A stretch of 31,808 bases of DNA from Sphingomonadales bacterium (lineage in GTDB: Bacteria > Pseudomonadota > Alphaproteobacteria > Sphingomonadales > Sphingomonadaceae). The notes beneath the pieces are model-generated. The model saw only the letters and a list, made by a program, of their open reading frames with translations. It did not search any database and was not told where the DNA came from. Where the stretch lies: assembly GCA_018971065.1 (NCBI GenBank), contig JAGWVC010000042.1:1-31808 (forward strand). Direction: 5' to 3'. Positions 16,785 through 24,495 of the stretch are shown piece after piece. The translations under genes were made by a program, and so were the position numbers. Within the stretch, counting starts at the first letter, position 1. Every line of letters begins with the position of its first letter.

Positions 16785-17956
16785 CAGCGGGCCTCGATGG
16801 GGACGTTGTAGCGCGCGTAGAACGGGGCGAATTCGGCGTGGAGCGCGGCGAGGTTTTCGCCGGCATCGACGAGGAGTTGCGACGAGTAGGTGAACTTGCC
16901 GTAGCGATCGCCCTTGTTCTCGGCGAGGTAGGTGCGCATCGCGGTTTCGGCCCGCGGGGTGAAGGGGCGGCCGGCGAACTGGTAATAGCCGCGGATCGTG
17001 CCGATGGGGTCGGCGACGAAATCGACGTAGCGGACGTGGTGGATGCGGGGGTCGGCCAGCAGCGGGTTGCTCATGGTGTTGGCGATCGAGGCGCGGACGC
17101 GGGCGAGGTGGTTTTTCGCTTCGGCGACGACATCGATCTGGCCGACGACGCCTTCCATGATGTCGGCCATCATCATCGTGCTGGATGCGGCGACTTGCAC
17201 CGGATCGCGGTGGAGCCATACCAGCGTGGCGTCGGGGTAGGCTTCGAAGAATTCCTTGAGCCGGTGGCCGTGGAAGCCCTTGAGGACCCAGTACTTCTTC
17301 GGGCGCTGGTACTGGAACGCCTGAAGCATGCCCTTGTGGATGCGGTATTGCGCGGCGGCGTCGGTGGGGAGGCCGGCGGAGAGGTGCTGCATGGGGACGC
17401 GCCACCATGCGGTGGGGGTCATCACGCGGAAGTCGAACGCCCAGGTGCGCTCGTCCTCGGGGAGGCCGTTGCCCAGCATGTCGTTGTAGGGGTGGCAGTG
17501 GAGCCACTTCCACATTTTCTGGTTGATCTCGCGCCAGTCGGCGTCGGCTTTCGCGATGCGCGGGTCCGGGCCGGTGACGGTGCCGGGGGGCGGGCTGGGG
17601 TTCATCACTTCCCAGAACCGAAGCGCGCGGGCGTCGGGATCGACCGACATGAGCGCGTGCATCAGGGTGGTGCCGGAGCGCGGCTCGCCGGTGGCGAACA
17701 TCGGGCGGTCGATCACTTCTTCGGCGAGGGGGTAGGTGGCGCGGTCGGCGAAGAACTTGAGGCGGTCGGTGAGGAGCCAGTGGATGTTCTGGCGGGCGGC
17801 TTCGCGGCCGGGTTCGTCGGAGAGGGCGGCGTTGATGTGATCGACGGCGAGGGAAAAGCGGGCGGGGAGGGTGTCATCGCCCCAGTCGGTGAGGCCGGTG
17901 GCGGCCTGGGCATCGGCAAGGAGCGCGGTGGCGAGGAGTTGGGACGCGTCGAGCAT
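16784..17956 (-). CDS. PAPS-dependent sulfotransferase family protein
   Basis: The 390-residue product has the 5'-phosphosulfate loop G90-EPRSGTTLM-98 and the 3'-phosphate motif LVWLHRDPVQVAASS near residues 245-260, plus HHVRYVDFVADP later; these define a sulfotransferase that moves sulfate from PAPS to a hydroxyl or amine. The insert DFRVMTPTAWWRVPMQHLSAGLP and the ERTWAFDF segment resemble the bacterial Sulfotransfer_3 group found with catabolic genes. The acceptor is unknown. The ATG overlaps the LLM stop by one base. The frame stays open far upstream over the LLM gene, but that part is only the antiparallel shadow of another frame and is not included. Confidence 0.87.
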   Translation of the reverse strand: MLDASQLLATALLADAQAATGLTDWGDDTLPARFSLAVDHINAALSDEPGREAARQNIHWLLTDRLKFFADRATYPLAEEVIDRPMFATGEPRSGTTLMHALMSVDPDARALRFWEVMNPSPPPGTVTGPDPRIAKADADWREINQKMWKWLHCHPYNDMLGNGLPEDERTWAFDFRVMTPTAWWRVPMQHLSAGLPTDAAAQYRIHKGMLQAFQYQRPKKYWVLKGFHGHRLKEFFEAYPDATLVWLHRDPVQVAASSTMMMADIMEGVVGQIDVVAEAKNHLARVRASIANTMSNPLLADPRIHHVRYVDFVADPIGTIRGYYQFAGRPFTPRAETAMRTYLAENKGDRYGKFTYSSQLLVDAGENLAALHAEFAPFYARYNVPIEAR

Positions 17957-19080
17957 CAGGCGATTCCGGCGCAGAGGCGGACGACTTCGTCCTCGACGGC
18001 GCGGACCTTGGCGGCGGATTTTGCCGCGAACTTGGCGCCGGCCATGCCGCCGTAATCCATGACCTTGAACACGCGCATGCCGGCGTCGGCGAAGCCCTTG
18101 AACTTGCGCGCCACGGATTTCACGTCGCCGACCGGGAAGATGTCGCGGATGGCCTGCGTGTCGAGTTCGGCGCAGAAGCGGAGGATTTCGTCGCGGGAGA
18201 GGCGGACGGGGTCGAAATCGTGGATGCCGCGCCACGAGTCGCCCATCGGGTGCTTGTAGCCGAACTGGCGGAGGTCTTCCGCGGTCTGCATGAGGATGAT
18301 CGATTTCACCATCGGTTGCTGCAGCATTTCGGCGCATTCGTCCTCGTCGCCGATCAGGCAGATCTGGGTGAGGGCGGGGGTGAAGTGGCTCATGTCGCGG
18401 CCGGCGGCGTCGCCGGCGTCGAGGATGACCTTGAGCTTGGCGGCGTAGTCCTCGGGCGTGTAGGTGCCAGCGGGCCACCAGCCGTCGGCCTCGCGGCCGC
18501 AGATGCGCAGCATGCGCGGGCCGAGCGCGCCCATCCAGATCGGCGGGGCTTTGCCATCGTAGAGTTCGGTGTCCATGCGGGCGTGTTCGAGGTGGTAGAA
18601 CTGGCCCTCGAAATCGACCTTGCCTTCGCTGTGCCAGAGCAGCTTGATGACCTTGATCGATTCCTCGAGGCGGCTGACCGGCTTTTCGAAGTCGAAGCCG
18701 TAGGGGACGGTGTTTTCGAGCTCGCCCGAGCCGAGGCCGAGGATGAAGCGGCCTTTGCTGAGGTGGCTGATGGTGAGCGCGGATTGGGCGAGCAGCGAGG
18801 GGTGGCGGCGGACGGTATCGACGACGCAGGTGGCGAGCGGGGTGTTTTTGGTGAGGACGGCGGCGGCGGCGCTGACCGCCATGCCGTCGAGGTGGCGGTG
18901 CGGGCTGGGGGAGGAGAGCGCGAGATCGGTGAATTCGGGGGTCCAGATCGAATCCGGCCAGAAGCTGACCATGTGATCGGGCAGCCAGATCGAGTGGTAG
19001 CGGCCGGAATCGTATTGTTCGCAAAGGTCGATGCCGAGCGGCAGGGTGGTGCGCAGGAAGGCGGCGGGCTGGACTTTCAC
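17956..19080 (-). CDS. LLM class flavin-dependent oxidoreductase
   Basis: The 374-residue product belongs to the luciferase-like monooxygenase family, TIM-barrel flavin (FMN or F420) enzymes. Typical segments are YHSIWLPDHM near residue 30-38, LTISHLSKGRFILGLGSGELEN near 100-120, and PPIWMGALGPRMLRICGREADGW near 180-200. From memory it resembles the F420-type or alkanal-monooxygenase members; cofactor cannot be set from sequence alone. GTG at 19080 is the start: GGAGAGG lies about 6 bases before it. It is the first gene of the minus-strand operon and diverges from the LuxR-type gene across 80 bases. Confidence 0.88.
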   Translation of the reverse strand: MKVQPAAFLRTTLPLGIDLCEQYDSGRYHSIWLPDHMVSFWPDSIWTPEFTDLALSSPSPHRHLDGMAVSAAAAVLTKNTPLATCVVDTVRRHPSLLAQSALTISHLSKGRFILGLGSGELENTVPYGFDFEKPVSRLEESIKVIKLLWHSEGKVDFEGQFYHLEHARMDTELYDGKAPPIWMGALGPRMLRICGREADGWWPAGTYTPEDYAAKLKVILDAGDAAGRDMSHFTPALTQICLIGDEDECAEMLQQPMVKSIILMQTAEDLRQFGYKHPMGDSWRGIHDFDPVRLSRDEILRFCAELDTQAIRDIFPVGDVKSVARKFKGFADAGMRVFKVMDYGGMAGAKFAAKSAAKVRAVEDEVVRLCAGIA

Positions 19081-19144
19081 GAGGGCCTCTCCGGTATCGT
19101 TGTGTTTGGGCGAAGGTGTGGCATACCCGCGCCGGGGATGAATT

Positions 19145-19154
19145 CCCATTTGGG
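19145..19154. promoter_or_regulatory. Small dyad in the LLM/LuxR divergent promoter
   Basis: CCCA-TT-TGGG is a perfect 10-base dyad just before the LuxR-type start and within the 80-base divergent region. It overlaps that gene's leader (GGGGA serves as ribosome binding site). It could be an autoregulatory operator; ten bases is short enough to arise by chance. Confidence 0.3.
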
Positions 19155-19160
19155 GATAGG

Positions 19161-20303
19161 ATGGCCGAGCCTAGTTTGATCCTGCCGGACCTGATCGAGG
19201 CGCTGCTTGCCGGGGTGACCGAGACGCCGCCGTGGCGGGGGTTTGTCGAACGGCTGCGCGGCGCATTGCGGGCGGATTATGCCAGCGTGACGTTCCGGCC
19301 GTTTGCCCGGGGCGGCGCGCCGGCGGGCGCGGGGGATGAGCTGGGGCCGCCGAGCCGGGTGGTCCACATCGCCTCGGGCCGGGAATGGCCGCCGTTGTTT
19401 GCGCGGATGTATCGGCAGAGCGGGCATGTCGAGGACCCGCTGCCCTATTTCGAGCTGGTGGAGGGGCGGGTCTATGCGCTGCCCGAACTGCTGCGCGCGG
19501 GCGAGCCGGCGCACGATGCCTATCGCGCGCGGATGCTGGAACCGGCGGGGATGAACCGGATGCGGATGATGCGGCTGGCCGAGCCGTCGGGGGTTTCGGC
19601 CTGGCTGACGGTGACGCGCGAGCAGGCCGATTTCGGGCGTGGCGAGGAGGCGATGCTGGCGGCGCTGGCGCCGTTCGTGCGGCCGGCGCTGGCGGCCTAT
19701 GTGGCGCTGGAGCGTGAGCGCACGGCCGCGCGCGTGGCGGGCGAGGCGATCCGGCGGCTGAACTTTGCCTGGCTGACTCTGGATGGCGAGGGGCGGGTGC
19801 TGGATACCGATGCGCAAGGGGCGGAACTGCTGGCGCAGGCGCGGATATTGCGGCGCGGGCGCGACGGGCGGCTGAGCGCGGGGGATCGCGCGGTGGCGCG
19901 GGCGATCGGCGAGGCGGTGGGGGCGCTGGACGGGGCGGAGACGCGGCCGCGCGCGATCGTGCTGAGCCGGGAGCCGTGGCTGGACATGCTGCTGGTGCCG
20001 GCATCCCCGGCGCCCGGGACGGCACGGCCGGCGCACGCGCTGATTGCCTATGTCCACGCCGATTCATGGTCCAGCGCGGACCGGTGCGAGCAACTGGGGC
20101 AGTTGTTCGATCTGCTGCCCAGCGAGGCGCGGCTGGCGCTGGCGCTGGCGCGGGGCATGTCGATCAGCGAGGCGGCGGGCGACCTGGGGATTACCGTGGA
20201 GAGCGCGCGGACGTACTCGAAGCGGATTTACGCGAAGACCGGGGCGCGGGGGCAGGCCGATCTGGTGAGGTTCGTGCATCGGAGTGTGTTGGGCATCGCG
20301 TGA
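19161..20303 (+). CDS. LuxR-type helix-turn-helix transcriptional regulator
   Basis: The 380-residue product has a long N-terminal sensor region (1-310) without a recognisable named domain, and a C-terminal LuxR/GerE helix-turn-helix (about 317-378): LPSEARLALALARGMSISEAAGDLGITVESARTYSKRIYAKTGARGQADLVRF. It lacks a receiver-type phosphorylation motif. ATG 19161 is chosen over 19116 for GGGGATAGG just before it. It is divergent from the LLM-sulfotransferase-isomerase operon, its probable target; the inducer is unknown. Confidence 0.87.
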   Translation: MAEPSLILPDLIEALLAGVTETPPWRGFVERLRGALRADYASVTFRPFARGGAPAGAGDELGPPSRVVHIASGREWPPLFARMYRQSGHVEDPLPYFELVEGRVYALPELLRAGEPAHDAYRARMLEPAGMNRMRMMRLAEPSGVSAWLTVTREQADFGRGEEAMLAALAPFVRPALAAYVALERERTAARVAGEAIRRLNFAWLTLDGEGRVLDTDAQGAELLAQARILRRGRDGRLSAGDRAVARAIGEAVGALDGAETRPRAIVLSREPWLDMLLVPASPAPGTARPAHALIAYVHADSWSSADRCEQLGQLFDLLPSEARLALALARGMSISEAAGDLGITVESARTYSKRIYAKTGARGQADLVRFVHRSVLGIA

Positions 20304-20572
20304 GGGAGGGCGCAGGCGCCCAAGCGACGTTTCGCAACGCGAAACGGTAGCTTGGAAGCCGGTGCGCGCCAGCGCAGCGCCCGACCCGGCCGGCCTCGGC
20401 GCGAAGCGGCGAGGTTCGACGGCGCAGGCCTTCGGAGCGTTGACCGCAGGGCAACGCGGAGCCGGGCTGCGACGGAGAAAGGATCGGCAGCGGGGGGAGC
20501 GGGTTTGGCGTTGGGTGGGGCGGACATGTGTTCGCGATTGCCCCTTCCCGGCCGGCGGTATAGGCGTTCGGC
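20304..20572. other. 269-base gap with a perfect inverted repeat, no gene seen
   Basis: No convincing coding region was found; frames here read as arginine-alanine-rich shadow sequence. The 19-base inverted repeat CGTTTCGCAACGCGAAACG (20328-20346; 8-bp arms, 3-base loop) starts 24 bases after the LuxR-type stop and may end that transcript, though no U-tract follows. The rest holds several shorter GC-rich near-repeats (GGCGCAGGC, GCGAAGCGGCG) and could be a degraded dispersed repeat. Confidence 0.45.
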
Positions 20573-20914
20573 ATGGCCGAAGCGGATCGTCTGGAACGTC
20601 TCGATGCCCGGCGCGAGGAGCTGGAAGTGGAATATCGCGCGGCGCTGGTGGCGGCGTTGCGGGTGACGGCGGCGGGGAAGTGGGGGTTGTTCGATCATCA
20701 GGCCGATCGCCATGCGCGGGCGGCGGTGGCGCCGGTGATCGCGGAGCTGGACGAGATCAGCGAGGCGATCGACCGGGCGCGGGAGACGCTGGGCCTGCCG
20801 GCGTTCGATCTGCACCGCGAATTTCTGGCGGCGCGGGGGCCGGTGAAGGCCGATGCGGTGGGCGAGCCGAAGCAGGCGCAGGCCTGGCTGGAGCGGCTGG
20901 CACGCGACAGCTAG
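20573..20914 (+). CDS. Hypothetical coiled-coil-like protein, 113 residues
   Basis: The product, MAEADRLERLDARREELEVE onward, is mostly helical: residues 3-33 and 55-85 have heptad-like leucine spacing (RLERLDARREELEVEYRAALVAAL; APVIAELDEISEAIDRARETL), suggesting a helical hairpin. No catalytic motif, signal peptide or membrane segment. It is not a family I recognise. Codon use matches the neighbours, so it is probably a resident gene. The stop TAG lies inside the start of the double-hairpin repeat at 20912. Confidence 0.65.
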   Translation: MAEADRLERLDARREELEVEYRAALVAALRVTAAGKWGLFDHQADRHARAAVAPVIAELDEISEAIDRARETLGLPAFDLHREFLAARGPVKADAVGEPKQAQAWLERLARDS

Positions 20915-21016
20915 AGTGCGATGACAAAAAGTGGGAACCGGCTTTTGTCAAATAATCGCACGACAACAACAATTAGAGCATGATGACATTGGTCAATCCA
21001 ATGTCATCATGCTCTA
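20912..21016. repeat. Tandem double-hairpin palindromic repeat element
   Basis: Two adjacent hairpins make a composite element. The first has TGCGAT (20917-20922) pairing with ATCGCA (20955-20960), and inside it GACAAAAAG pairing with CTTTTGTC around TGGGAACCGG. The second is a perfect 19-bp stem, TAGAGCATGATGACATTGG (20974-20992) with its complement at 20998-21016, and a 5-base loop TCAAT. Both begin with related half-sequences (AGAG-TGCGATGAC and AGAG-CATGATGAC). The layout recalls alphaproteobacterial RIME/ABC-type intergenic repeats (recalled, not searched). It may also act as a transcription terminator after 20914. Confidence 0.75.
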
Positions 21017-21127
21017 GCTGGCTGATCCGGACGTTCGGGCAATTCTGGCGGACGAATGGGCATGGCAATCCCGGCCGCGCGGCATAGCTTGCGCGGTGAA
21101 AACACATGGAGAGGGGTTTCCGACATC

Positions 21128-22243
21128 ATGGCCTACAATCTGGTTTCCGCCGACAACCACATCCTGGAACCGCGCGACCTGTTCACCACACGGCTGCCGG
21201 TGGAATTCCGCGACCGCGCGCCGCGCGTGATGCAGGGCGCTGATGGCGGTGACGGCTGGAGCTGGGACGGCAAGACCGTGAACCGCACGCTGGGGATCGA
21301 GGCCACCGCCGGCCGCAGCGAGGTGAAGATCAGCGGCTACAAGTGGGAGGAAATCCTTCCCGGCAACTATGACGGCGCCGCGCACGCGAAGGACATGGCC
21401 GATGCCGGGGTGGATGCGGCGGTGCTGTTCCCGTCGATCCCGCTGATGGGCTGGTTCTGGGGCGACGATCCGTTCGCGCTGGCGCTGTTCCAGACCTTCA
21501 ACGACTGGGTGATCGAGGATTTCTGCGCGGCCGATCCGAAACGGCTGATCGGGCTGCCGCTGATGCCGGTGAACCATTCGATGGACGTGCTGCTGGCCGA
21601 GATGGACCGCTGCCTGAAGAAGGGCTTCAAGGCGCTGCACATCCCGGTCTATCCCGATCGGCCGTACTGGGACCCGTATTACGCGCCGTTCTTCAGCGCG
21701 GTGGAGGAAGCCGGGGTGCCGCTGTGCATGCACCGCACCAGCGGCGGCAAGGACCCGGGCGGCAAGGACAACTTCGACTTCCACCTGCCCGGGCTGAACG
21801 TGGCGGGCACCGTCCACCGGTTCTTCGCGGCGGTCGAGCCGTTCACCAAGATGATCTACACCGGCGTGTTCAAGCGCCATCCGAAGCTGAAGATCATGGA
21901 TGCCGAGGTGAACTTCGGCTGGATGCCGTTCTGGATGGACACGCTGGACCAGTGCTATGAAAAGCAGAAGGGCTGGGCGGGCTTCGGCTGCGACGACAAC
22001 CCGTCGAGCGCGGTGGGCCGGAACCTGTTCGTGACCGTGCTGGACGACAAGGTGGGCTTCGACCTGGTGAAGGACCATCCGGCGCTGGCCGATGCGGCGC
22101 TGTTCTGCACCGACTATCCGCACTCGATCTGCCTGTGGCCCGATACCAGGGACAAGATCGCGCCGGCGGCGGCGGGTTGCGATCCGGTGTCGCGGCAGAA
22201 GATCATGGCCGGGAACGCGGTGAAGCTGTTCGGGCTGGAATGA
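21128..22243 (+). CDS. Amidohydrolase 2 (ACMSD-like) family protein
   Basis: The 371-residue product begins SADNHILEP (residues 7-15, replacing the DxHxxP start of the family), and has CMHRTSGG in the middle, DAEVNFGWMPFWMDTLD near 255-275, and TDYPHSICLWPDTRD near 325 carrying the catalytic-type aspartate. These are signatures of the metal-dependent decarboxylases and hydrolases of the ACMSD group that act in aromatic catabolism; the substrate is unknown. ATG 21128 follows GGAGAGGGG by about 11 bases. It is followed by a clear terminator and lies beyond the repeat element, so it is transcribed alone. Confidence 0.85.
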   Translation: MAYNLVSADNHILEPRDLFTTRLPVEFRDRAPRVMQGADGGDGWSWDGKTVNRTLGIEATAGRSEVKISGYKWEEILPGNYDGAAHAKDMADAGVDAAVLFPSIPLMGWFWGDDPFALALFQTFNDWVIEDFCAADPKRLIGLPLMPVNHSMDVLLAEMDRCLKKGFKALHIPVYPDRPYWDPYYAPFFSAVEEAGVPLCMHRTSGGKDPGGKDNFDFHLPGLNVAGTVHRFFAAVEPFTKMIYTGVFKRHPKLKIMDAEVNFGWMPFWMDTLDQCYEKQKGWAGFGCDDNPSSAVGRNLFVTVLDDKVGFDLVKDHPALADAALFCTDYPHSICLWPDTRDKIAPAAAGCDPVSRQKIMAGNAVKLFGLE

Positions 22244-22258
22244 TTTTTCGGTAACAGC

Positions 22259-22297
22259 GAAAGGGGGCGGGGCGCCAGTGCGCTGCCGCCCCTTTTC
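22259..22297 (+). terminator. Intrinsic terminator after the amidohydrolase gene
   Basis: AAAGGGGGCGG and CCGCCCCTTTT form a GC-rich stem (7 GC pairs plus flanking A-T pairs) with a loop of about 15 bases, ending in TTTTCG. It begins about 15 bases after the stop. The structure is nearly symmetrical, so it may also stop transcripts from the convergent DUF2889 operon. Confidence 0.7.
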
Positions 22298-22308
22298 GTG
22301 CGCGGCGG

Positions 22309-23052
22309 TCAGACCGGCGGGAGCGGCGCTTCGGGGTCGAACCCTTCGAGCGGGGTGCCGCCATTGGCGTGGAAGTCGCCCTTCCAGCCTTCGCGGCGGG
22401 TGGTGGTGTGCCGTTGCGGGGCGCTGAAGTTGTAGCACGCGCCGACGCGGTTGTCGGCGAGTTCGGCGCCGGTCTGGCCGGGTGGGGGATCGAACGCGCG
22501 GGCGCCGGAGACGAACACGGCGCGGCGCAGGGCGTGAGCCAGTTCGGTTTCACGGGGCGTCAGGTCCGATTGCCAGCGCGACAGGTGGCGCAGGTCCCTG
22601 CCGGCGTGGGGGCCGGCGATGATCATTGTGCCGGCCAGCGGCCATTCCAGCATTGGCGTGCCGTTTTCCGACAGGACGGCGGTGGTGCGGCCCGCCGCGT
22701 CGCGATCGGCGACGTGCATGTCGAGGTGGGTTTCGGCGCTGTCCGCCGCGTGGGCGGCGGCGAGGACGGCGAGATCGCGCAAATGGGTGCAATGATCGCC
22801 CGGCACGGTGCGGGCGACGTCGGCTAGCGGGCGGCCGGTGAAATCCTGCCCGAGTTTGCCGGGCGCGCCCAAGCAGCCGGTCCACGGGTGGCGGACGGCA
22901 TCGGCCTCTACCGCCGTGACCAGCCCGTCGGCGTGGCGCAGGCGGACGTGGAAGCGGTGGATGTCGTCCTCCAGCCCGGCGGTGACGTGTTCCGCCGCCG
23001 GGACGATGCGGATGCGGCGCCAGAGGCCGGGGACGGGTGGCGGGAAGGACAT
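22309..23052 (-). CDS. DUF2889 domain-containing protein
   Basis: The 247-residue product has the DUF2889 layout: RRIRIVPAAEHVTAGLEDDIHRFHVRLRHADG near residues 13-45 with HPWTGCLGAPGKL after it (the family PWTTCPGA-like motif), DHCTHLRDLAVLAAAHA near 95-110, then an LSRWQSDLT segment. The family function is unknown, though some members are near transport or catabolic genes. Its ATG is 7 bases after the OMF stop, so it is the fourth gene of the efflux operon; a link with the pump is inference. The ribosome binding site is weak. Confidence 0.8.
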   Translation of the reverse strand: MSFPPPVPGLWRRIRIVPAAEHVTAGLEDDIHRFHVRLRHADGLVTAVEADAVRHPWTGCLGAPGKLGQDFTGRPLADVARTVPGDHCTHLRDLAVLAAAHAADSAETHLDMHVADRDAAGRTTAVLSENGTPMLEWPLAGTMIIAGPHAGRDLRHLSRWQSDLTPRETELAHALRRAVFVSGARAFDPPPGQTGAELADNRVGACYNFSAPQRHTTTRREGWKGDFHANGGTPLEGFDPEAPLPPV

Positions 23053-23059
23053 GCGGCGC

Positions 23060-24490
23060 TTATTTCGCCGCCGGTTCGTCCAGCCAGCCGCCGGCGGTGG
23101 CGACATAGAGCCGGGCGATATCGAGCGCCTGCTTGGCCTGGGCATCGACCAGGGCAAGCTTGGCACGCTCGTTCGAGCGGGTGGCTTCCAGCACCTGAAG
23201 CACCCCGGTGTTGCCGATCTGGTAGGACTTGCGCGACAGGTCGAGCGAGCGTTCGGCAAGGCTGGCGGATTCCCGCTCGGCCGCCAGCGCCTTCGCGTCG
23301 TTGTCGAGCGCGGACAGCAGGCCCGAGACCTGGCCGAACGCTTCCAGCACGGTCTGCTTGTAAGTGGCGGCGGCGGCGCGGGCTTCGGCTTCGGCGCCGC
23401 GCTTGCGCGCCTTCAGCGTGCCGCCGTGGAACAGCGGGGCGGTGGTGCCGGCGAACAGGTCGAAACCCCGGAAGCCCGAAGAGAACAGGTCGCTGAGGTG
23501 CGGCGCGCTTTGCGAGAGCGAGGCGCCGATCGAGATGTCCGGGTAAAGCTGGGCGGTAGCGACACCGACGGCGGCGGTGGCGGCGTGGAGGCGGGCTTCG
23601 GACGAGAGGATGTCGGGTCGCTTGTGGACCAGCGCCGAGGGCAGCGCGACGGGCACTTGCGCGGGCAGGGTGAAAGCGGCGAGGCGGAACGGGGTGGCGG
23701 GCAGTTCGGCCGGGCTGGTGCCGACCAGCACCGCCAGCATGGCGCGGGCTTCGGCCAGTTGCTGTTCGATGGCGGGAAGCTGGGCGCGTTCCTCGGACAG
23801 GCGGGACTGGGCGGCCAGCACTTCCACCAGCGTGCCTTCGCCGCCGATGCGGCGCGCGTCGGTCAGCTTGACGTTGCGGCTGCCCGAATCGATGAGCTGG
23901 TTCACCGCCGTGAGGCGATCCGAGAGCGCGGCGATGGTGAGCACTTGCGTCACCACGCGGCCGGCGATGGTGAGGTGCGCGGCGGCGGTCTGCTGGGCCT
24001 GGGCATCGGCCGAGGCGCGGGCCTGTTCCAGCGCGCGGGCGTTCTTGCCGAACAGGTCGAGATCGTAGCTGACGCCCGAGCCGAGCGTGTAGAGGTCCAG
24101 CTCGGGGTTGGTGATGCCGGGGAAGCTGGACGGATCGAACCCGAACGCGGCGAGGTTGATCTTCTCATGCTCGATCCGGGCATTGGCATCGACTTGCGGC
24201 AGGCTGCGGCCGGCGACTTCGCGGATGCGTTCGCGCGCGGCTTGCAGCGTGGCGTTGCTGGCGGCCAGCGACGCGTTGTTGGCCAATGCCTGTTCGACCA
24301 GCGCGTTCAGTTGCGGCGAGCCGAAGCCTTCCCACCACTTGCCCTGCGGGCCATCGGCCAGCGAAGCGCGGCCGGAGCCGGTGGCCGCATAGCCGGCCGC
24401 TGCCGAAGGCGGCGCGGGAGGCGCGAAATCCGGCCCCTGCTTGCAGGCGGCGGTGGCGAGGAGGAGGGCGAGAATGGCACGGGTACGCAT
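23060..24490 (-). CDS. Outer-membrane efflux channel lipoprotein (NodT/OprM family)
   Basis: This is the outer-membrane factor (TolC-like) channel of a tripartite pump. The 476-residue product starts MRTRAILALLLATAACKQGP, with C16 as the likely lipid-modified cysteine. It has two long helical repeats: residues about 60-250 and 270-470, rich in AL/AR heptads (ASNATLQAARERIREVAGR; NERAKLALVDAQAKQAL), with the RPDILSSEARLHAATAAVG motif of the NodT group near 300. GGAG in the end of the MFS gene precedes its ATG by 8 bases. It follows the MFS gene by 5 bases and completes an adaptor-pump-channel operon. Confidence 0.93.
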   Translation of the reverse strand: MRTRAILALLLATAACKQGPDFAPPAPPSAAAGYAATGSGRASLADGPQGKWWEGFGSPQLNALVEQALANNASLAASNATLQAARERIREVAGRSLPQVDANARIEHEKINLAAFGFDPSSFPGITNPELDLYTLGSGVSYDLDLFGKNARALEQARASADAQAQQTAAAHLTIAGRVVTQVLTIAALSDRLTAVNQLIDSGSRNVKLTDARRIGGEGTLVEVLAAQSRLSEERAQLPAIEQQLAEARAMLAVLVGTSPAELPATPFRLAAFTLPAQVPVALPSALVHKRPDILSSEARLHAATAAVGVATAQLYPDISIGASLSQSAPHLSDLFSSGFRGFDLFAGTTAPLFHGGTLKARKRGAEAEARAAAATYKQTVLEAFGQVSGLLSALDNDAKALAAERESASLAERSLDLSRKSYQIGNTGVLQVLEATRSNERAKLALVDAQAKQALDIARLYVATAGGWLDEPAAK

Positions 24491-24495
24491 CGGTC

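Noticed and set aside
15960..19024. Apparent very long minus-strand frames joining isomerase or sulfotransferase to upstream sequence
   Set aside because: The extended N-terminal parts are out-of-frame readings of the upstream gene; the true starts overlap the preceding stops by one base.
20974..21016. Perfect 19-bp hairpin as a simple intrinsic terminator
   Set aside because: No U-tract follows the stem, and the paired first hairpin with shared leading sequence fits a repeat element better; a secondary termination role is not excluded.
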